In this document: positions 32,634-34,258 of the stretch, piece by piece
Position numbering within the stretch: position 1 is the stretch's first letter
Layout: every line of letters begins with the position of its first letter
NCBI GenBank assembly: GCA_020634935.1
Contig: JACKAT010000061.1
Span: 1-34,258 of the forward strand
Length of the DNA stretch: 34,258 nucleotides
Reading direction: 5' to 3'
Origin: Anaerolineales bacterium
Lineage (GTDB): Bacteria; Chloroflexota; Anaerolineae; 4572-78; J111
The notes under the pieces: model-generated
Database searches by the model: none
Seen by the model: the letters and a program-made list of their open reading frames with translations, nothing else
What the model was told of the DNA's origin: nothing
Program-made: the position numbers and the translations under genes

Positions 32634-34258
32634 TGGCCAAAAACATCCGTATCAATCTACTCATACGCTTGCGGAATCTCATCTTAGCCCTGCTTTTAGC
32701 CATAACCCTGCTCTCCGGCTTGCTGTTAGCCGTCTCCGCCGCAGAGCAGAAACCGGCGGTTGAGCCGCAGGCGGCGCTGCAAAGCGGCCCCCCGGCGGTC
32801 ACCTCCACCCTCTACTACAAATCCGCCCAAGGCTTAATGCCCCCGGCCTACGTCCTCGATCCCGACGCCCCGGCCGAATTGAGCATCTCGGCCCTGTCCA
32901 TTCCGTTCCTCAATCCCTACACCACCCAAACAGTCGGCAGTTGGCCCCAGGTCATCGCCGCCGCCGATCTAACCGGCGACGCGCTGAACGATTTGGCCAT
33001 CCCCACCGGCTTCTACTTCGATCCCGCTCACGACGAGCAACTGCACATTCTCGCCCAGTCCGGTGGTGCCCTAACCCTGGCCCAGCAGCTACCGACCGGC
33101 AAAGATCCCCACGCCATTGTGGCCACCGATGTCAACCTTGACCAGCGGGCCGATCTGGTTCTTGCGCTGGCGGGCGATGACACGCTGGCCGTCTATCCCC
33201 AGACCGTAACCACCACCCAGGCCATGGCCGGCCCGGAATATATCGCCCTGGCGGGCGCGCCCAACGCTTTAGCCACCGGCGACTTTAGCCAGGATATGTA
33301 TGATGATGTGGCGGCCATTGCCCCGGAAGCAGCGGCTATTCATCTGTGGCAGGCCGACCCGGCCGGTCTGGCTCCGCTGGGCATCACCCTCGCCTACCCC
33401 ACCGGCGGCTTCGACGACCTGGCCGTGGGCGACCTCGATAACGATGGCGATGACGATCTGGTCGCGCTGCGCGGCTCCGGCTACACGGTCGATGCGCTGG
33501 TGATCTACCTGCAAGAAGACGGGGCTTTTCCCGTTAGCTATACGCTCTCGCCGCAAACGGGCGGCTTTTTGCCCCACAGCCTGGCCGTGGGCGATGTCAC
33601 CAACGACGGGCTGGATGACATCATCGTCACGGCCGGGGGCAACACGCCCGACGCTTATCTCAACGTCTTTCCGCAAACCGTCGTCAGTACGCCCAGCCTG
33701 ACCATGCCCGTAGCCGTGGGGCAGATTGCCACCACTCCGGTCACCTACCCCGCCTACCACCTGCCCGGTGCGGCCCAAATCGGCGACCTCAACCACGACG
33801 GTCGCGACGATGTCGTCTTGCTCAACGACGGCTGGCGCACGCTGAGTTATTTCGAACAAGACGGCAGTCAATCGCTGCTTCCTTACGCCACCGCCGACCT
33901 GCCCTACGTCAGCTACCACCGCCCCGACGCTCTGGCCCTGGCCGACCTGAACGGTAACGGCGGGCTGGATGTCGGCCTGGTCGGTTATTATCACGATCTG
34001 ACTCTGCTCTACAGCGACTTGACCGCCCCGACGGCCCTTATCCACACACCGGAGCACGCCTCCACCATTCCCTTTGGCTTTGTAACCGTCACCGGCACGG
34101 TCAGCGCCGGCGCGATCGGTGTCGAGGTGCGGCTCAAAGGCTCGCCGGACAACTGGCAGCCGGCAACCTTGAACGGCGACGACACCTGGCAGATTACTCT
34201 ACCCACCCCGGCGGTTGAGCGCTTCTGGTGGGTCGAAGCCAGGGCCATCGACAGTAAC
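32634..34258 (+). CDS. Secreted VCBS/FG-GAP repeat protein (partial, runs off the window)
   Basis: ATG 32634 has AAGGAGG five bases upstream. The frame is open to the last base, giving 541 residues with no stop in the window. A basic N-terminus and long hydrophobic stretch (about 8-38, ending AVSAAE) form a signal peptide. From about residue 100 there are repeated calcium-type loops of FG-GAP/VCBS beta-propellers: DLDNDGDDDL, DVTNDGLDDI, DLNHDGRDDV and DLNGNGGLDV. The last 75 residues look like the start of a beta-sandwich. Such propellers occur in surface adhesins and, in larger proteins, ahead of RHS shells (TcdB/SpvB-type), which would fit the RHS gene upstream, but the missing part is needed to decide. 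Residues 57-114 are duplicated at 31502-31677. Confidence 0.85.
32801..32976 (+). repeat. Direct repeat copy 2
   Basis: The copy inside the intact VCBS gene; pairs with 31502-31677. Six of the seven changed codons are synonymous. Confidence 0.9.

Overview
The window looks like a chromosomal accessory region of a filamentous or multicellular-type member of the Chloroflexota (Anaerolineae-like). This rests on gene content, not on a marker gene: several STAND-type NTPases with long repeat tails, large secreted YD-repeat, CSLREA and VCBS proteins, a DUF433/DUF5615 toxin-antitoxin pair, and many intergenic palindromic repeats. No rRNA, tRNA, CRISPR array, phage structural gene or intact transposase was found.

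Layout, left to right. 1-430: an array of 41-bp palindromic repeats plus a short 14-bp array. 655-1260: a promoter, a hairpin element in the leader, and a membrane-tethered glutaredoxin-like gene. 1498-5817 (minus): an NB-ARC STAND protein with 23 nearly identical helical repeats. 6022-7440 (minus): a degenerate FGE/SUMF1-like domain followed by an extreme Ala/Arg/Asp/Leu repeat. 7731-8486: a class I SAM methyltransferase. 8825-10993 (minus): a secreted zinc-dependent phospholipase C fused to 18 RTX calcium-binding units. 11176-11388 (minus): a small unknown protein.

11685-19202 is a tight three-gene plus-strand operon and the most interesting block. It encodes an AAA-type ATPase with an altered Walker A motif and a C-terminal winged helix, an inositol-monophosphatase-family phosphatase (1 nt after the first stop codon), and a 1769-residue protein joining an aminoglycoside-phosphotransferase-like kinase, a barrel-like insert, an nSTAND1-type NTPase, a transmembrane helix and 14 WD40 blades. 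I read it as a candidate conflict or signalling system in which a kinase and a phosphatase may act on one small molecule, while the WD40 part senses and the winged-helix protein reports to DNA. That reading is inference.

19259-23765 (minus) is a two-gene secretion operon: a matrixin-type metalloprotease, then a PKD/Calx-beta/CSLREA beta-helix surface protein with Gly/Asn-rich inserts. After an 868-bp gap carrying two palindromic elements comes a giant RHS/YD-repeat protein (24634-31296), whose C-terminal tip is abruptly AT-rich. No obvious immunity gene follows it. Instead there is a truncated copy of the start of the next VCBS gene, a DUF433/DUF5615 toxin-antitoxin module (minus), and the intact VCBS/FG-GAP gene itself, which runs off the right edge.

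Several genes appear to start at TTG. Starts were chosen by Shine-Dalgarno spacing where one is visible.
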